Assembly (NCBI RefSeq): GCF_003933745.1
Contig: NZ_RSEB01000008.1
Coordinates: 1 to 64,000, forward strand
Reading direction: 5' to 3'
DNA: 64,000 bases
DNA from: Glycomyces terrestris
GTDB lineage: Bacteria > Actinomycetota > Actinomycetes > Mycobacteriales > Micromonosporaceae
The stretch's first letter is position 1. The number at the start of each line of letters is the position of its first letter. The translations under genes were made by a program, and so were the position numbers. Below the pieces are notes generated by a model. It ran no database searches. It had not been told where the DNA came from and saw only the letters and a list, made by a program, of their open reading frames with translations. This document shows, piece by piece, positions 54,569 to 63,602 of the stretch.

Positions 54569-54686
54569 GTCCACTGTGATCCTTTCGGGGTGGATGTGAG
54601 GGTTAGGCCGTTTGGCCTTCCTGACCCGAAAGGCGTCATCGGCGGCTTTCATGGTTGCCTGCCGCTTGCGATGGCGATTCAGTGAA

Positions 54687-55160
54687 TCAGTGTGGAATGT
54701 CGCTCGCGAGCTCCTTGCCGAGGTGGATCGAGCCGTCGGTGTCGCCGTAGTAGCCGAACGGCGCGACCGGGACGTAGCCGAGGAGCCCGTACATCGCGAC
54801 CGCCTCGGGCTGGCGCGGGCCGGTCTCGAGGATCACGCGCTTGCGGCCGGCCGCCGCCGCGGACGCCTCGACGGCGGCCACGATCCGCTTCGCCAGTCCC
54901 TGCCGCCGCGCGGACTCGCGCACGAACACGCGCTTCATCTCCGCGTCCTCGCCGTGCGAGCGCCAGCCGCCGCAGCCGACCGGCGATCCGGACTCGTCGT
55001 ACACCACGATGAAGTCGCCGTTCGGGGGCTCGAAGTCGGCGTCGGCGAGCTCGGTCATGTCCCCGGCGCCGTACCGCCGGACGTACTCGGCCTGCACCTC
55101 CTCGCAGAGGGCGCGCGCGACCGGGCTGGAGAAGGGGGTCCTGGAAAGCGTGAACTGCAC
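54687..55160 (-). CDS. GNAT-family N-acetyltransferase
   Basis: A 157-residue acetyltransferase with the CoA-binding motif RRQGLAKRIVAAVEASAAAAG and late ETGPRQPEAVAMYGLLGYVPVAPFGYY. GTG at 55160 gives a compact domain; the frame extends upstream and an earlier start is possible (no clear ribosome site). Close to uncharacterised GNAT proteins that carry EMKRVFVRESAR. Substrate unknown. Confidence 0.8.
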   Translation of the reverse strand: MQFTLSRTPFSSPVARALCEEVQAEYVRRYGAGDMTELADADFEPPNGDFIVVYDESGSPVGCGGWRSHGEDAEMKRVFVRESARRQGLAKRIVAAVEASAAAAGRKRVILETGPRQPEAVAMYGLLGYVPVAPFGYYGDTDGSIHLGKELASDIPH

Positions 55161-55647
55161 GGCCCCAAGACTCGCACAGCCGCCGGTCGCCGCGCCAGCG
55201 CCGCTCGTCATGTCCGCGGAGGCCGCCCGCACCGGCCCGTCCCGCCGCGCCCGGCCCGCCGGGGGCGCCGCCCCAGTTCAGGGCCCTGAAAGCCTGTCCG
55301 AACGGAGGATGTTCCCGGACCCGTTCGGCGCCTACGTTCGACCGAACGCACAGACTTCGCCGTCACCCGGGCGGCGACGTCCTCCACGCCCGGTAGCGCC
55401 GCGCCGACCATTACGATCTTCACATCGGCGATGGTCGAAACGGGTCCGGCACTCCGGGCTTCGCACCGCCGTCGGCCGGGGCCGGTGCTGACGACACCCC
55501 CGGCCGGTGCGAGGGCGCGGCGATCCCCTCCGAGCCCTCCGCGGGCCCGGGTGCGACCGCGCCCGAACCGGGGGACCCCGCCAGGGGGCTCCCGGCCGCG
55601 TGCGGGCGCTCGCCCGCGTCACCGGTGGGAAGGAGGAGAGCATCCAC
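55161..55647. other. Divergent intergenic region, no gene seen
   Basis: 487 bp between the GNAT gene and the phosphatase. Open frames are compositional antisense. I see no convincing small gene, hairpin or operator, although promoters for both flanking genes must lie here. Confidence 0.5.
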
Positions 55648-56748
55648 ATGCGCACAACGCAGCGCCGCAGGCCGTCCCCGGCCCTGGGGGACCTGTGGAG
55701 GGGCTGGGCCGCGCCGTCCGTGCGGTCGGCGTTCACCGCCGCGTTCGCGGTCGTGGTGGTCCTGGTCGGGCTGCGCCTGACCGTCCGCGACGACTCGCAC
55801 GCGGTGTCGTGGCTGGCGCTTCCCCCGCTGGCGGCCTCCGCGTTCCTGCCGTGGCGCTGGGTCGCCGGGGTCGGGGCCGCGAGCATGGGCCTGGCGCTGG
55901 GGTACCTGTGGGTGCTGCACGACTTCTCGATGGCCGGCGTGACCCGGCACGGCGTGGACTTCCTGGTGGTGGCCGTGGCGGTGGCGGTCGCGGCGGCGGT
56001 GGCGGTCGTGCGCGAGCGCGACGACGACCGGCTCCGGCGGCTCGCGCAGCTCGCCTCGGTGGTGCAGCAGGCGATCCTGCGGCCGATCGGGGAGCGCCTG
56101 GGGCCCTTCGACATCGCGGCCCGGTACGTCTCGGCCCGGTCGGGCGCGGAGATCGGCGGCGACCTGTACGAGGCCCTGGACACCGAGTACGGCGTGCGGA
56201 TCGTCATCGGCGACGTGCGCGGCAAGGGCCTGGACGCGGTGCGGCTGTCGTCGACGGTCCTCGGCTCGTTCCGGCACGTGGCGTTCGAGCGGGCCGACCA
56301 GCGGTGCATGATCGCCGACCTCGACCACGCGGTGGTCCGCAACGGCGGCGACGAGGACTTCGTGACGGCGATCCTGCTCCAGGAGCGCGGCGGGACCCTG
56401 GAGATCCTCAACTGCGGCCACCCGCCGCCCATGCTGGTGCGCGACGGGGTGGCGACCTACCTGGAGCCGGAGTCGATGGCGCCGCCGCTGGGCCTGGGCC
56501 CCTCGGCGCAGGAGCTGACGGTGCGGCTCCAGCCCGGCGACCGGATCCTGCTGTACACCGACGGCCTGGCCGAGGCGCGCAAGGACGGCGAGTTCTTCCC
56601 GATCCGCGAGCGCGCCTGGAGCCTCATCGGCCACGGCAACACCGGCGACGGCCTGGCGTCCCTGGAGACGGCGCTGCGGCACTGGGTCGGCGGCCCGCTG
56701 ACCGACGACATCGCGCTGCTGCTCCTGGACTACCGGCCGGCGGACTGA
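55648..56748 (+). CDS. Membrane-bound SpoIIE/PP2C-type serine phosphatase
   Basis: A 366-residue protein with three to four N-terminal transmembrane helices (~28-118). A SpoIIE-type PP2C phosphatase domain follows: FDIAARYVSARSGAEIGGDLYEAL contains the metal-binding aspartate in GGDLYE, then GDVRGKGLDAV, NCGHPPPMLV, YTDGLAEARKDGEFF, and a final DDIALLLLDYR. Such proteins dephosphorylate anti-sigma-factor antagonists, so it could be a stress-sigma switch sensor; no partners are adjacent. AGGAGGAG precedes the ATG at 55648. Confidence 0.9.
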   Translation: MRTTQRRRPSPALGDLWRGWAAPSVRSAFTAAFAVVVVLVGLRLTVRDDSHAVSWLALPPLAASAFLPWRWVAGVGAASMGLALGYLWVLHDFSMAGVTRHGVDFLVVAVAVAVAAAVAVVRERDDDRLRRLAQLASVVQQAILRPIGERLGPFDIAARYVSARSGAEIGGDLYEALDTEYGVRIVIGDVRGKGLDAVRLSSTVLGSFRHVAFERADQRCMIADLDHAVVRNGGDEDFVTAILLQERGGTLEILNCGHPPPMLVRDGVATYLEPESMAPPLGLGPSAQELTVRLQPGDRILLYTDGLAEARKDGEFFPIRERAWSLIGHGNTGDGLASLETALRHWVGGPLTDDIALLLLDYRPAD

Positions 56749-56834
56749 CCGATCCGGCAGCGCCGCAGGGCGAGCAGCCGGGAGCGGGAGCGGCGGCGCT
56801 TGCTCAGCCGCGCGGGCGGGCGCTCGGCGCTCAT
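56730..56834 (-). CDS. Possible 34-residue Arg-rich peptide
   Basis: An ATG overlapping the upstream stop (ATGA at 56831-56834) opens a frame ending at 56730 and encoding MSAERPPARLSKRRRSRSRL and a further basic tail. It overlaps the 3' end of the phosphatase gene by 19 bp. Only position and overlap support it. Confidence 0.3.
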   Translation of the reverse strand: MSAERPPARLSKRRRSRSRLLALRRCRIGQSAGR

Positions 56835-56974
56835 CCGGCGGCCTCCTCGGCGGGGGCCGGCGCGGGGGCGGCGATGCGGAGGACGCGGTGGAGGACGGGG
56901 CGGGCGCGGCGGTGGCGCCCGACGTAGGCGGGCCCGACGCGGGCGGCGAGCTGCGTGGCGACGGCGCGGATCAT
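56831..56974 (-). CDS. Small basic hypothetical protein
   Basis: A 47-residue frame starting MIRAVATQLAARVGPAY and ending in an Ala/Pro/Glu tail. AGGAG is placed seven bases before the ATG, which is a proper ribosome site for a frame this short. Amphipathic and basic (Arg/His rich). No family recognised. The remaining 282 bp up to the acyl-CoA dehydrogenase hold only its promoter. Confidence 0.4.
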   Translation of the reverse strand: MIRAVATQLAARVGPAYVGRHRRARPVLHRVLRIAAPAPAPAEEAAG

Positions 56975-57195
56975 GGGGTGCTCCTGGTGGGTGCGGGTCG
57001 TCGGCGGTCCGTGCCGCCCGTGCGTCCGGCGTCGCACAAGCGGTCTGATGCTGGGTTCAACGAGGCACGGGTGCGCAGGTTACGGTGTGTGTGCGGAGGG
57101 CCGCACGATCACCCGATCGAACGACGCCGCGGGCCGCGCACTGTCGGGAATCCGACCGCGACACGCCTGCCGACCTGGGCAGGACCGCGGGATCC

Positions 57196-57224
57196 TTGAA
57201 CAGATTACTGACGGGTAATATGAT
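57196..57224 (+). promoter_or_regulatory. Sigma-70-type promoter with embedded operator for acyl-CoA dehydrogenase
   Basis: TTGAAC (57196-57201), a 17-bp spacer and TATGAT (57219-57224) form a near-consensus vegetative promoter. The near-palindrome ATTACTGACGGGTAAT (57204-57219) fills the spacer, in the style of TetR-family repressors of fatty-acid genes. A second palindrome GGTGGTTACCACC follows just after the -10. Transcription would start ~25 bp before the ATG. Confidence 0.7.
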
Positions 57225-57256
57225 GGTGGTTACCACCGAGTAATGGAGGACCCGCA

Positions 57257-59095
57257 ATGACGCACTTCCGCCACAACCTCCGGGACCTGGAGTTCAATCT
57301 CTTCGAGGTCTTCGGAGCGGACAAGATCCTCGAACACCAGGCGTTCCCGGACCTGGACGAGGCCACCGCCCGCGAGATCCTGGCGGAGCTGGCCCGGCTC
57401 GCCGAGAACGAGCTGGCCTCCAGCTACGTCGAGGGCGACCGCAACCCGCCCGTGTTCGACGCCGCGACGAACTCGGTGACGCTGCCCGAGGCGTTCAAGA
57501 AGTCGTACCGGGCCTTCATCGACGCCGAGTACTGGCGCCTGGACCTCCCCGAGGTCCTCGGCGGCACCTCCGCGCCGCGCATGCTCTGGTGGTCCCTGGC
57601 CGAACTCGTCCTCGGCTCCAACCCGGCCCTGTGGATGTACGCCGCCGGCTCCTCGTTCGCGCACAGCGCCTACCGCGAGGGCACCGACGAGCAGAAGGAG
57701 TGGGCGAAGCTCTTCGTCGAGAAGGGCTGGGGCGCGACCATGGTCCTGACCGAGCCCGACGCGGGCTCCGACGTCGGCGCCGGCACCACCAAGGCGTACC
57801 TCCAGCCCGACGGCTCCTGGCACCTCGAGGGCGTCAAGCGCTTCATCACCTCGGGCGACCAGGACATGACCGACAACATCATCCACTACGTCCTCGCCCG
57901 GCCGGTGGGCGTCGAGGGTGCGGGCGGCCCCGGCACCAAGGGGCTCAGCCTGTTCATCGTGCCGAAGTACCTGTTCGACCCGGCCACGGGCGAGCTCGGC
58001 GAGCGCAACGGCGTGAAGGTCACCAACATCGAGCACAAGATGGGCCTGAAGGTCTCCGCGACCGCCGAGCTCACCTTCGGCGAGAAGACCCCGGCCAAGG
58101 GCTGGCTCCTCGGCGACAAGCACGAGGGCATCCGCCAGATGTTCCTCATCATCGAGTACGCGCGGATGATGGTGGGCACCAAGGCCATCGCCACGCTCTC
58201 CACCGGCTACCTGAACGCGCTCGACTACGCCAAGAGCCGCATCCAGGGCGCCGACCTGCTCCAGTCGGCCGACAAGACCGCGCCGCGCGTGCCGATCATC
58301 AAGCACCCGGACGTGCGCCGCTCGCTCCTGCTCCAGAAGAGCTACGCCGAGGGCCTGCGCGCGCTCGTCGCCTACACCGCCTCCTGGCAGGACAAGTTCG
58401 TCCTCGCCGAGGCCGACGGCGACGAGGACGCGGCCGACACCGCCAAGCGCATCAACGACCTGCTCCTGCCGCTCGTCAAGGGCTGCGGCTCCGAGCGCGC
58501 CTACGAGCTGCTCAGCTCCGAGTCGCTCCAGACCTTCGGCGGCTCCGGGTACCTCCAGGACTACCCGCTCGAGCAGTACGTGCGCGACGCGAAGATCGAC
58601 ACGCTCTACGAGGGCACCACCGCCATCCAGAGCCTCGACTTCCTGTTCCGCAAGATCGTCAAGGACAACGGCGAGGCGCTCATGGCCGTCGCCGGCGAGA
58701 TCATGGCGTCCACGCAGGACGGCCACGCCGAGCTCGAGGACGTGCGCGGCCGCGTGCTGCGCGCCCTCGGCGACGTCCAGGGCATCATCGAGGCCCTCCA
58801 GTCGCCCCTGATGGCGGCCATGGGCGAGGAGCCGCGCGAGCTGTACAAGGTCGGCCTGCACTCGCGGCGCCTCCTGCTCGCCGTCGGCGACCTCGTCGTC
58901 GGCTGGCTCCTGCTGCGCCAGGCCGAGGTCGCCCAGGCGAAGCTCGACGCCGGCGCGGACGACGACTTCTACCGCGGCAAGGTCGCCGCGGCGAAGTTCT
59001 TCGCCCACGAGGTCCTCCCGCGGGTCACCGCCGACCGCAAGATCGTCGAGGCGGCCGACCTGGTGGCGATGGACCTGCCGGACGGCGCCTTCTAA
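57257..59095 (+). CDS. Acyl-CoA dehydrogenase (long form)
   Basis: A 612-residue FAD enzyme of beta-oxidation. An N-terminal extra domain is followed by the core: [16 protein letters not shown] (FAD and substrate contact), a middle beta domain with [15 protein letters not shown], and the C-terminal helical domain. The catalytic glutamate is in [20 protein letters not shown]. The length, ~600 rather than ~390 residues, places it in the long subgroup with an additional C-terminal domain (e.g. FadE5- or DmdC-like). GGAGG precedes the ATG. The promoter carries a TetR-type operator. Confidence 0.93.
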   Translation: MTHFRHNLRDLEFNLFEVFGADKILEHQAFPDLDEATAREILAELARLAENELASSYVEGDRNPPVFDAATNSVTLPEAFKKSYRAFIDAEYWRLDLPEVLGGTSAPRMLWWSLAELVLGSNPALWMYAAGSSFAHSAYREGTDEQKEWAKLFVEKGWGATMVLTEPDAGSDVGAGTTKAYLQPDGSWHLEGVKRFITSGDQDMTDNIIHYVLARPVGVEGAGGPGTKGLSLFIVPKYLFDPATGELGERNGVKVTNIEHKMGLKVSATAELTFGEKTPAKGWLLGDKHEGIRQMFLIIEYARMMVGTKAIATLSTGYLNALDYAKSRIQGADLLQSADKTAPRVPIIKHPDVRRSLLLQKSYAEGLRALVAYTASWQDKFVLAEADGDEDAADTAKRINDLLLPLVKGCGSERAYELLSSESLQTFGGSGYLQDYPLEQYVRDAKIDTLYEGTTAIQSLDFLFRKIVKDNGEALMAVAGEIMASTQDGHAELEDVRGRVLRALGDVQGIIEALQSPLMAAMGEEPRELYKVGLHSRRLLLAVGDLVVGWLLLRQAEVAQAKLDAGADDDFYRGKVAAAKFFAHEVLPRVTADRKIVEAADLVAMDLPDGAF

Positions 59096-59150
59096 CCACG
59101 CGGCCCGCCGGGAGGCGGCGCCGCCGGGACTTCACTCCGGATACTGAATG

Positions 59151-59191
59151 CGGCTCGCGCCGCACCCCGTCGCGGGGTGCGGCGCGAGCCG
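59151..59191 (+). terminator. Hairpin terminator of acyl-CoA dehydrogenase gene
   Basis: 18-bp perfect stem (59151-59168 with 59174-59191) with a 5-nt loop, 56 bp beyond the stop. Confidence 0.8.
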
Positions 59192-59361
59192 TCTCCCGTA
59201 CCGCCGGGCGCTCCCGGCGTCCCCGTGCGGCCCAGGGAAGGACGGGCCGTCACACCTCCGTCATCGCGGACCGCCGCGGCCGCGGTGACCGAACGGTGGC
59301 CCCGCGCGCGACAGTGGCCGGGACGCTCCAGCGCGGGCGCCCCGGACGCGAAGGAGCCCAC

Positions 59362-59598
59362 ATGAACCCGCCGAACCCGCACGCCGCCCCGGTCGAGGCG
59401 GCCGCCGCCGCGCTGCGCGCCCGCGGTTTCGAGCCCGGCCCGCCGGTGACGCTCGGCCCGGCGCAGCGCGCCGCGGTCGCGGCCTCGGGCCCGTTCGCGG
59501 GGCTCGTCGAGGCCGCGCTCCAGGCGCAGGCGCTGGCAGGGACGCTCGGCCTCCAGGCGCTCGCCGCGCTCGCGTGCGCCGCGGACCTGGACGAGTAG
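59362..59598 (+). CDS. Small Ala-rich hypothetical protein
   Basis: A 78-residue frame with AAGGAG (59351-59356) before the ATG. Composition is Ala/Leu/Pro rich with two helical, coiled-like segments (VEAAAAALRARGF, LVEAALQAQALAGTLGLQALAAL). No membrane anchor. It converges on the gene at 59607 with eight bases between stops. Unknown function; possibly related to the type VII-associated cluster that follows. Confidence 0.5.
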   Translation: MNPPNPHAAPVEAAAAALRARGFEPGPPVTLGPAQRAAVAASGPFAGLVEAALQAQALAGTLGLQALAALACAADLDE

Positions 59599-59606
59599 GG
59601 CGCGCG

Positions 59607-60275
59607 TCAGGCGGTCGGGCGCGACAGGAGCGCGGCGAGGGCGTCGTGCGCTTCGGCTTGGGCCGCTTGGACGGCGGCGGTGGCGCGGGCGGCGAGCGCC
59701 TCGCATTCGGCGCTCCTGGTGGCGTCGGGGGCGGTGAACGCGAACGCGGTGAGGCGGCCTTCGAGGTCGACCTCGGCGGTGCAGGGTTCGGCGGTGCCGG
59801 TGAAGCGGTCGGCCGCGCGGGCGGCGATGCGGTCGCGCAGCTCGTCGCCGCCGCGGTCGGGCAGGCGGACGGCGAGGAGGTCGGGGTGGGCGCGTTCGAG
59901 GTTGAGGACGTGCTCGGAGCGCGTCTTCTCGGCGCCGCTCCAGGCGGCGGCGACGGCGTCGGCGACCGCGCGGGCGCTGAGGCGGTCGACGGTGGGACTG
60001 AGCGCGAGGGTGCGGAGGCGGCCGAGGTGGTCGAGGCGGACCCAGGCGACGCGGCCGGGGTCGGTGCCGTCGAAGGCGCGGGTGGCGAGCTCCTCGGTGA
60101 GGACTCGCGCGCGCTCGGCGAGGTCGGCGGCGCGCTCGTACCGGGCCCGCGCGGGCGCGTCGGCGAGGGCGCGGCCCGCGGCCTCGCGCGCCGGCCCGGC
60201 CGGAAGCCGCGCCGCGGCCCGCCGCGCGGCGGCGAGGCGGTCCTCGTAGTCCGCGGGGATCTCGATCCGGTCCAT
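59607..60275 (-). CDS. Hypothetical protein with YbaB/EbfC-like segments
   Basis: A 222-residue protein preceded by GGAGGAGG. Two segments resemble the YbaB/EbfC nucleoid-protein fold: HLGRLRTLALSPTVDRLSARAVADAVAAAW and DLEGRLTAFAFTAPDATRSAECEALAARATAAVQAAQ. Such domains accompany type VII secretion loci in many actinomycetes, which fits the genes to the right. The call is tentative because the domain order is unusual. Confidence 0.45.
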   Translation of the reverse strand: MDRIEIPADYEDRLAAARRAAARLPAGPAREAAGRALADAPARARYERAADLAERARVLTEELATRAFDGTDPGRVAWVRLDHLGRLRTLALSPTVDRLSARAVADAVAAAWSGAEKTRSEHVLNLERAHPDLLAVRLPDRGGDELRDRIAARAADRFTGTAEPCTAEVDLEGRLTAFAFTAPDATRSAECEALAARATAAVQAAQAEAHDALAALLSRPTA

Positions 60276-60371
60276 CGGTGCCTCCTCCCGGCCCATGCGG
60301 CCGACGCCCCCAGCCTCGGCGCCCCGACCACCGATCGGTCACCGATCGGTCATCCCGGTGCGGGCGCACGG

Positions 60372-60890
60372 CGGGCGCCGCCGCGCGGTGGTGGCGCTCG
60401 GCCGGGGTCCGAGTGCGATTCCGGTGGCGCGGGTGCCGCCTGCGGACGGGAAGTCCTGGAGGACTGGCCGGTGCTGCGGCGGGTGCCGCCGCGCAGCGGC
60501 GGCGATCGGCCGGGGCCGAGCGCGATCGCGGTCGCGCGGGTGCCGCTTGCGGACGGGAGGTCCTAGGGGACTGAAAATCCGTCCACTTTCGCCTGCTCCG
60601 GCAAGGGAAGGAGGCGGCCGGCGGGCTCGGTCGAGCGGTGATCAGACGAGGTGGAAGTACCAGAGCGCCAGATAGGCGGCGCTGCCGAGGAAGGCAATGA
60701 GGACGAGCCAGCCGGCGGCGGCCTCGAAGACGCCGGGGCAGCCGGAGTCGCCGGTCGCTGGCGCCCGGTGCCGCGGCGGCTGCCGCCGCGCAGTGGTGCG
60801 ATCGGCCGGTTCCGAGCGCGATGCGGGTTGCGCGGGTGCCGCTTGCGGACGGGAGGTCCTGGAGGACCGGCCGGTGCTGCGGCGGATGCC
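60372..60890. repeat. Imperfect ~105-bp intergenic repeats
   Basis: The 947-bp gap (60276-61222) holds three related units (about 60372-60479, 60480-60573, 60780-60890). They share GCGCGGGTGCCGC(C/T)TGCGGACGG, followed by the self-complementary GTCCTGGAGGAC and a GGCCGGTGCTGCGGCG tail. Between the second and third unit lies a 200-bp stretch with the membrane-segment-encoding frame described separately. Confidence 0.65.
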
Positions 60891-60974
60891 GCTGCGGCGA
60901 CACCGGGCCGACGCGGCCTCGGTCCGGCTGCGGTCTCCCGGGGCCGATCGGGTTGAGCGGCACCGGCTTCGCAT
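60642..60974 (-). pseudogene. Possible remnant or small membrane protein, start unclear
   Basis: The last ~35 codons of this leftward frame encode VFEAAAGWLVLIAFLGSAAY and then LALWYFHLV, a convincing single transmembrane helix. Everything upstream in the frame is Arg/Pro/Ser low complexity derived from the intergenic repeat, and there is no start codon with ribosome site near the helix. Either a repeat has inserted into the 5' part of a small membrane-protein gene or the helix is chance. Confidence 0.25.
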
Positions 60975-61030
60975 CGCGGCCGGGCGGGCTCCGGCCGCGC
61001 TAAGTGTCGCCCGGGTGCCGGGCGCGGGAA

Positions 61031-61064
61031 AGCGCCGGCCCGTGCTTTGGTGCGGGCCGGCGCT
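61031..61064 (-). terminator. Hairpin terminator
   Basis: 12-bp perfect stem (61031-61042 with 61053-61064), about 160 bp downstream of the leftward gene ending at 61223. Confidence 0.6.
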
Positions 61065-61222
61065 CGTATCGCCGCACTCGTTCGGGTGACTTTTGATTCA
61101 CCCGTGCCGATTTCGGCGTTGATCCTGTCGGACCCCTTTGGCAGGATCGGGTGCGGCGACGATTTCGGTCCCCTCTGGAGTGGGTGGGGGTTTGGGATGG
61201 TAGCGGGGGTCGCGAGCGGGCC

Positions 61223-61765
61223 TCATGCCTCCGCGGTGGCCCCTTCCGCCGTGGCGATCTGGGCTTCCGAGACGACGAAGGTTGCAGGATCGGTGCCGCC
61301 GCCGCCGTCGGTCAGGGCGGTGCCGCCGGTGTCGAGCGATGCAGAGCCGGTGCCGTCGTAGAACCCCGATCCGCCGTCGACCAGCGCCGTGCCGGAGCCG
61401 TCGAGCAGGATCGCGTCGGACGTCGTTCCGCCCGAAGTCGAGCCGGTCCCCTCGGCGTCGGCGAAGGCGAGCGTCACCTCATCATCCGCGTCCGCGCCGC
61501 CGCCCGCGATGTCGGCGAGGGCCGCCTCCATGCCGTGCAGCGTGCCGCGCAGGTACTGGAGGTTCCGCCAGGTCGCGGCGTGGAACTCCCGGTACCGCCC
61601 GGCCGCGTCGGCCGCGCCCGGCGCGGTCCCGAACGCGGGCGCCCGGCTCAGCGTCCCCGTGCCGAGCACCGGGACCACCTGCCCCTCGAGCTGATCGATG
61701 AGCCCGAGCAGGAACTGCCGGTACTCCTCGATCGCCTCGGCGTCGAACACTCGCTCCTGCGCCAC
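61223..61765 (-). CDS. Hypothetical protein, type VII-associated, helical N-terminus and Gly/Asp-rich tail
   Basis: A 180-residue protein with GTG start preceded by GGAGG. Residues 1-85 form two predicted helices with the WXG-like feel of type VII substrates (EEYRQFLLGLIDQLEGQVV ... YREFHAATWRNLQYLRGTLHGMEAAL). Residues 95-180 are a low-complexity Gly/Thr/Ser/Asp repeat (DGSGTALVDGGSGFYDGTGSASL). It starts 9 bp after the larger protein gene in the same direction, an operon. Confidence 0.6.
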   Translation of the reverse strand: MAQERVFDAEAIEEYRQFLLGLIDQLEGQVVPVLGTGTLSRAPAFGTAPGAADAAGRYREFHAATWRNLQYLRGTLHGMEAALADIAGGGADADDEVTLAFADAEGTGSTSGGTTSDAILLDGSGTALVDGGSGFYDGTGSASLDTGGTALTDGGGGTDPATFVVSEAQIATAEGATAEA

Positions 61766-61774
61766 CGCTGCCTC

Positions 61775-63439
61775 CTAGCTGTACGGGTCGTCGCCGGGCC
61801 GCACATAGCCCCAGACGTCGTCGGTCTCCCGGAACAGCAGGTCCTCCTGCTCCTCCGCTTCGTCCTCTTCAGACTTCTCCTGCTTCTTGCGGGCGTCCGC
61901 GTCCGCCGGCCGTCCTGCTGCGACCGCGCCGCGGGCCGCGCCCACGCTCGAACCGGAACCCGAACCGCCGGCCGCACCGGGCCCGGTCGCCCCGCCGGGT
62001 GGGAACACCCCCGGGGCCGCGCCCGTGAAGCCCGCCCCGGCGCCCGCCACGGTCGCCGTCCCGCCCGGGACCACGCCGCCGCCGACGCCGCCCGCGCCGC
62101 CGCCGAAGGCCCCGAAGCCCCCGCCGCCGCTCGCCAGGCCGCCCGTCACGGTCCCGTCCGCCTCGCTCCGCGTCGGCGCCGACTCGGTCGCCGCGTCCTC
62201 CGTCCGCACCGACCCGTCGCCGCCCGGCGGCACCGGGCTCGGATCCTGGGTCGCCTGCGGCGGCACCGGAGGCGCGGGCTCCTCCATCACCGGCGGCTCC
62301 AGATCCATATAGGACGCGTCGGCGCTGTCGGGGTACGGCCGGTCCGCGCCCGCCGTCCGCATCGCCGCGAGCTGCTCGCTCTGGCCGCCGAGCTTCTCCC
62401 CGATCGACTCGTCGATCGCCGCGTGCCGCTCCGCGTACGCGGCCAGCTCGGCCGAGATCCGCGGCGCGAACGCCGTCGCCGCCTCCCCGCCGGCCTGGAG
62501 CCGCACGTCCGAGACGACCGCGTCGACCGCCGCCGACCCCGCGCGCTCCTCGATGAACGACCGCACCTCCGCCGCGAGCGCCGGATCGGCCCCGCCGAGC
62601 CGGAGCGCCGCCTCGGCCTCCTCGCAGCCCATCTGGATGCAGTCCCCGTGCCACCACGCGGGCCGCACATGGATCGCGACCAGGCTCGTCCACTCCCCGT
62701 CCGCGCCGACCAGCGGCGCCGGATACGGGATCTCGCCGGAGTCCCCGCCCTGGAGCGTGTAGATCGCCTCCTCGCGGTGCTTCAGCTCCGCGGCCGCGTC
62801 CTCGATGTCGTCGAGCACGCCCTGCACGAGCCCTTTCGCGAGGTCGGCCGTCTCGGCGAACGCGTCGAAGTCCGTTCCCGCCCAACCGGTCGCGAGCTCA
62901 GCGAGCTTCGACCGCAGGAGCGCCGGCCAGTCGGCGAGCACCGCCGCGACCTCCTCGGTCCACCCGGTGCGCAACCGCTCCAGCGAGAACGAGTCCGGCT
63001 CCAGCGGCCGCACGGCGGCGACCGCCGACCGGAAGTCGTCCTCGGTCGGGTACGACATGCCCTCGCAGCGCGGCTTGAACCGGCCCAGCTGCCCCTCGAC
63101 GGGGACGGCCGAGACGAGCTGCTCCCAGTCCGCCTCCGCGGGGTGCGCCACCGGGTGCGGGCACGACCCGGACGAGCACCCGGCCCGCCCGCCGCCCGAC
63201 CCGCTCGTGTCGCCGAACGCGATCTCCGAGCTCGCGGTCGCCTCGGTGTACACCGGGGCCTCCTCGGCCGCCGCGTACGCCGACTCGTCGACGAACGCCG
63301 TGTCGTACACGGCCCCGTCGTCCGCGGCGCCGTACGCGAGCGCCGTGTCGCCGCCCCCGCCGGCCTCGAAGACCGTCACGTACTCGGAGCCAGCGTCGCC
63401 GCTAGGGGCCGAGCCCTCGATCAACCCGCCGTCCGTCAT
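61775..63439 (-). CDS. Large type VII secretion-associated protein (WXG/PPE-like middle, Gly-rich C-terminus)
   Basis: A 554-residue protein; GGGAGGTG precedes the ATG at 63439. N-terminus (1-95) Gly/Ala/Tyr-rich. A helical middle (~100-350) carries GWAGTDFDAFAETADLAKGLVQGVLDDIEDAAAELKHREEAI, which reads like a WXG/PPE helical hairpin, plus cysteines. A long Gly/Pro/Ala-rich region (~385-510) ends in an acidic tail finishing ETDDVWGYVRPGDDPYS. No signal peptide, as expected for a type VII substrate or accessory protein. I do not recognise an exact family. Confidence 0.55.
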   Translation of the reverse strand: MTDGGLIEGSAPSGDAGSEYVTVFEAGGGGDTALAYGAADDGAVYDTAFVDESAYAAAEEAPVYTEATASSEIAFGDTSGSGGGRAGCSSGSCPHPVAHPAEADWEQLVSAVPVEGQLGRFKPRCEGMSYPTEDDFRSAVAAVRPLEPDSFSLERLRTGWTEEVAAVLADWPALLRSKLAELATGWAGTDFDAFAETADLAKGLVQGVLDDIEDAAAELKHREEAIYTLQGGDSGEIPYPAPLVGADGEWTSLVAIHVRPAWWHGDCIQMGCEEAEAALRLGGADPALAAEVRSFIEERAGSAAVDAVVSDVRLQAGGEAATAFAPRISAELAAYAERHAAIDESIGEKLGGQSEQLAAMRTAGADRPYPDSADASYMDLEPPVMEEPAPPVPPQATQDPSPVPPGGDGSVRTEDAATESAPTRSEADGTVTGGLASGGGGFGAFGGGAGGVGGGVVPGGTATVAGAGAGFTGAAPGVFPPGGATGPGAAGGSGSGSSVGAARGAVAAGRPADADARKKQEKSEEDEAEEQEDLLFRETDDVWGYVRPGDDPYS

Positions 63440-63602
63440 GCCGGTGCACCTCCCTCGGTCGTGCGTCCCAATGGAAGACCGGCGCGTCATGGAAACGTCA
63501 CGACTTCGGACCGCCCGCTTCGGGACCGGAGCGTGACGGCGGCGGGCACAGTGCAGGGAGGCCGCCGGGCGCCCGACCCGGCGCCGCCCGCGAGGAGGAC
63601 CA

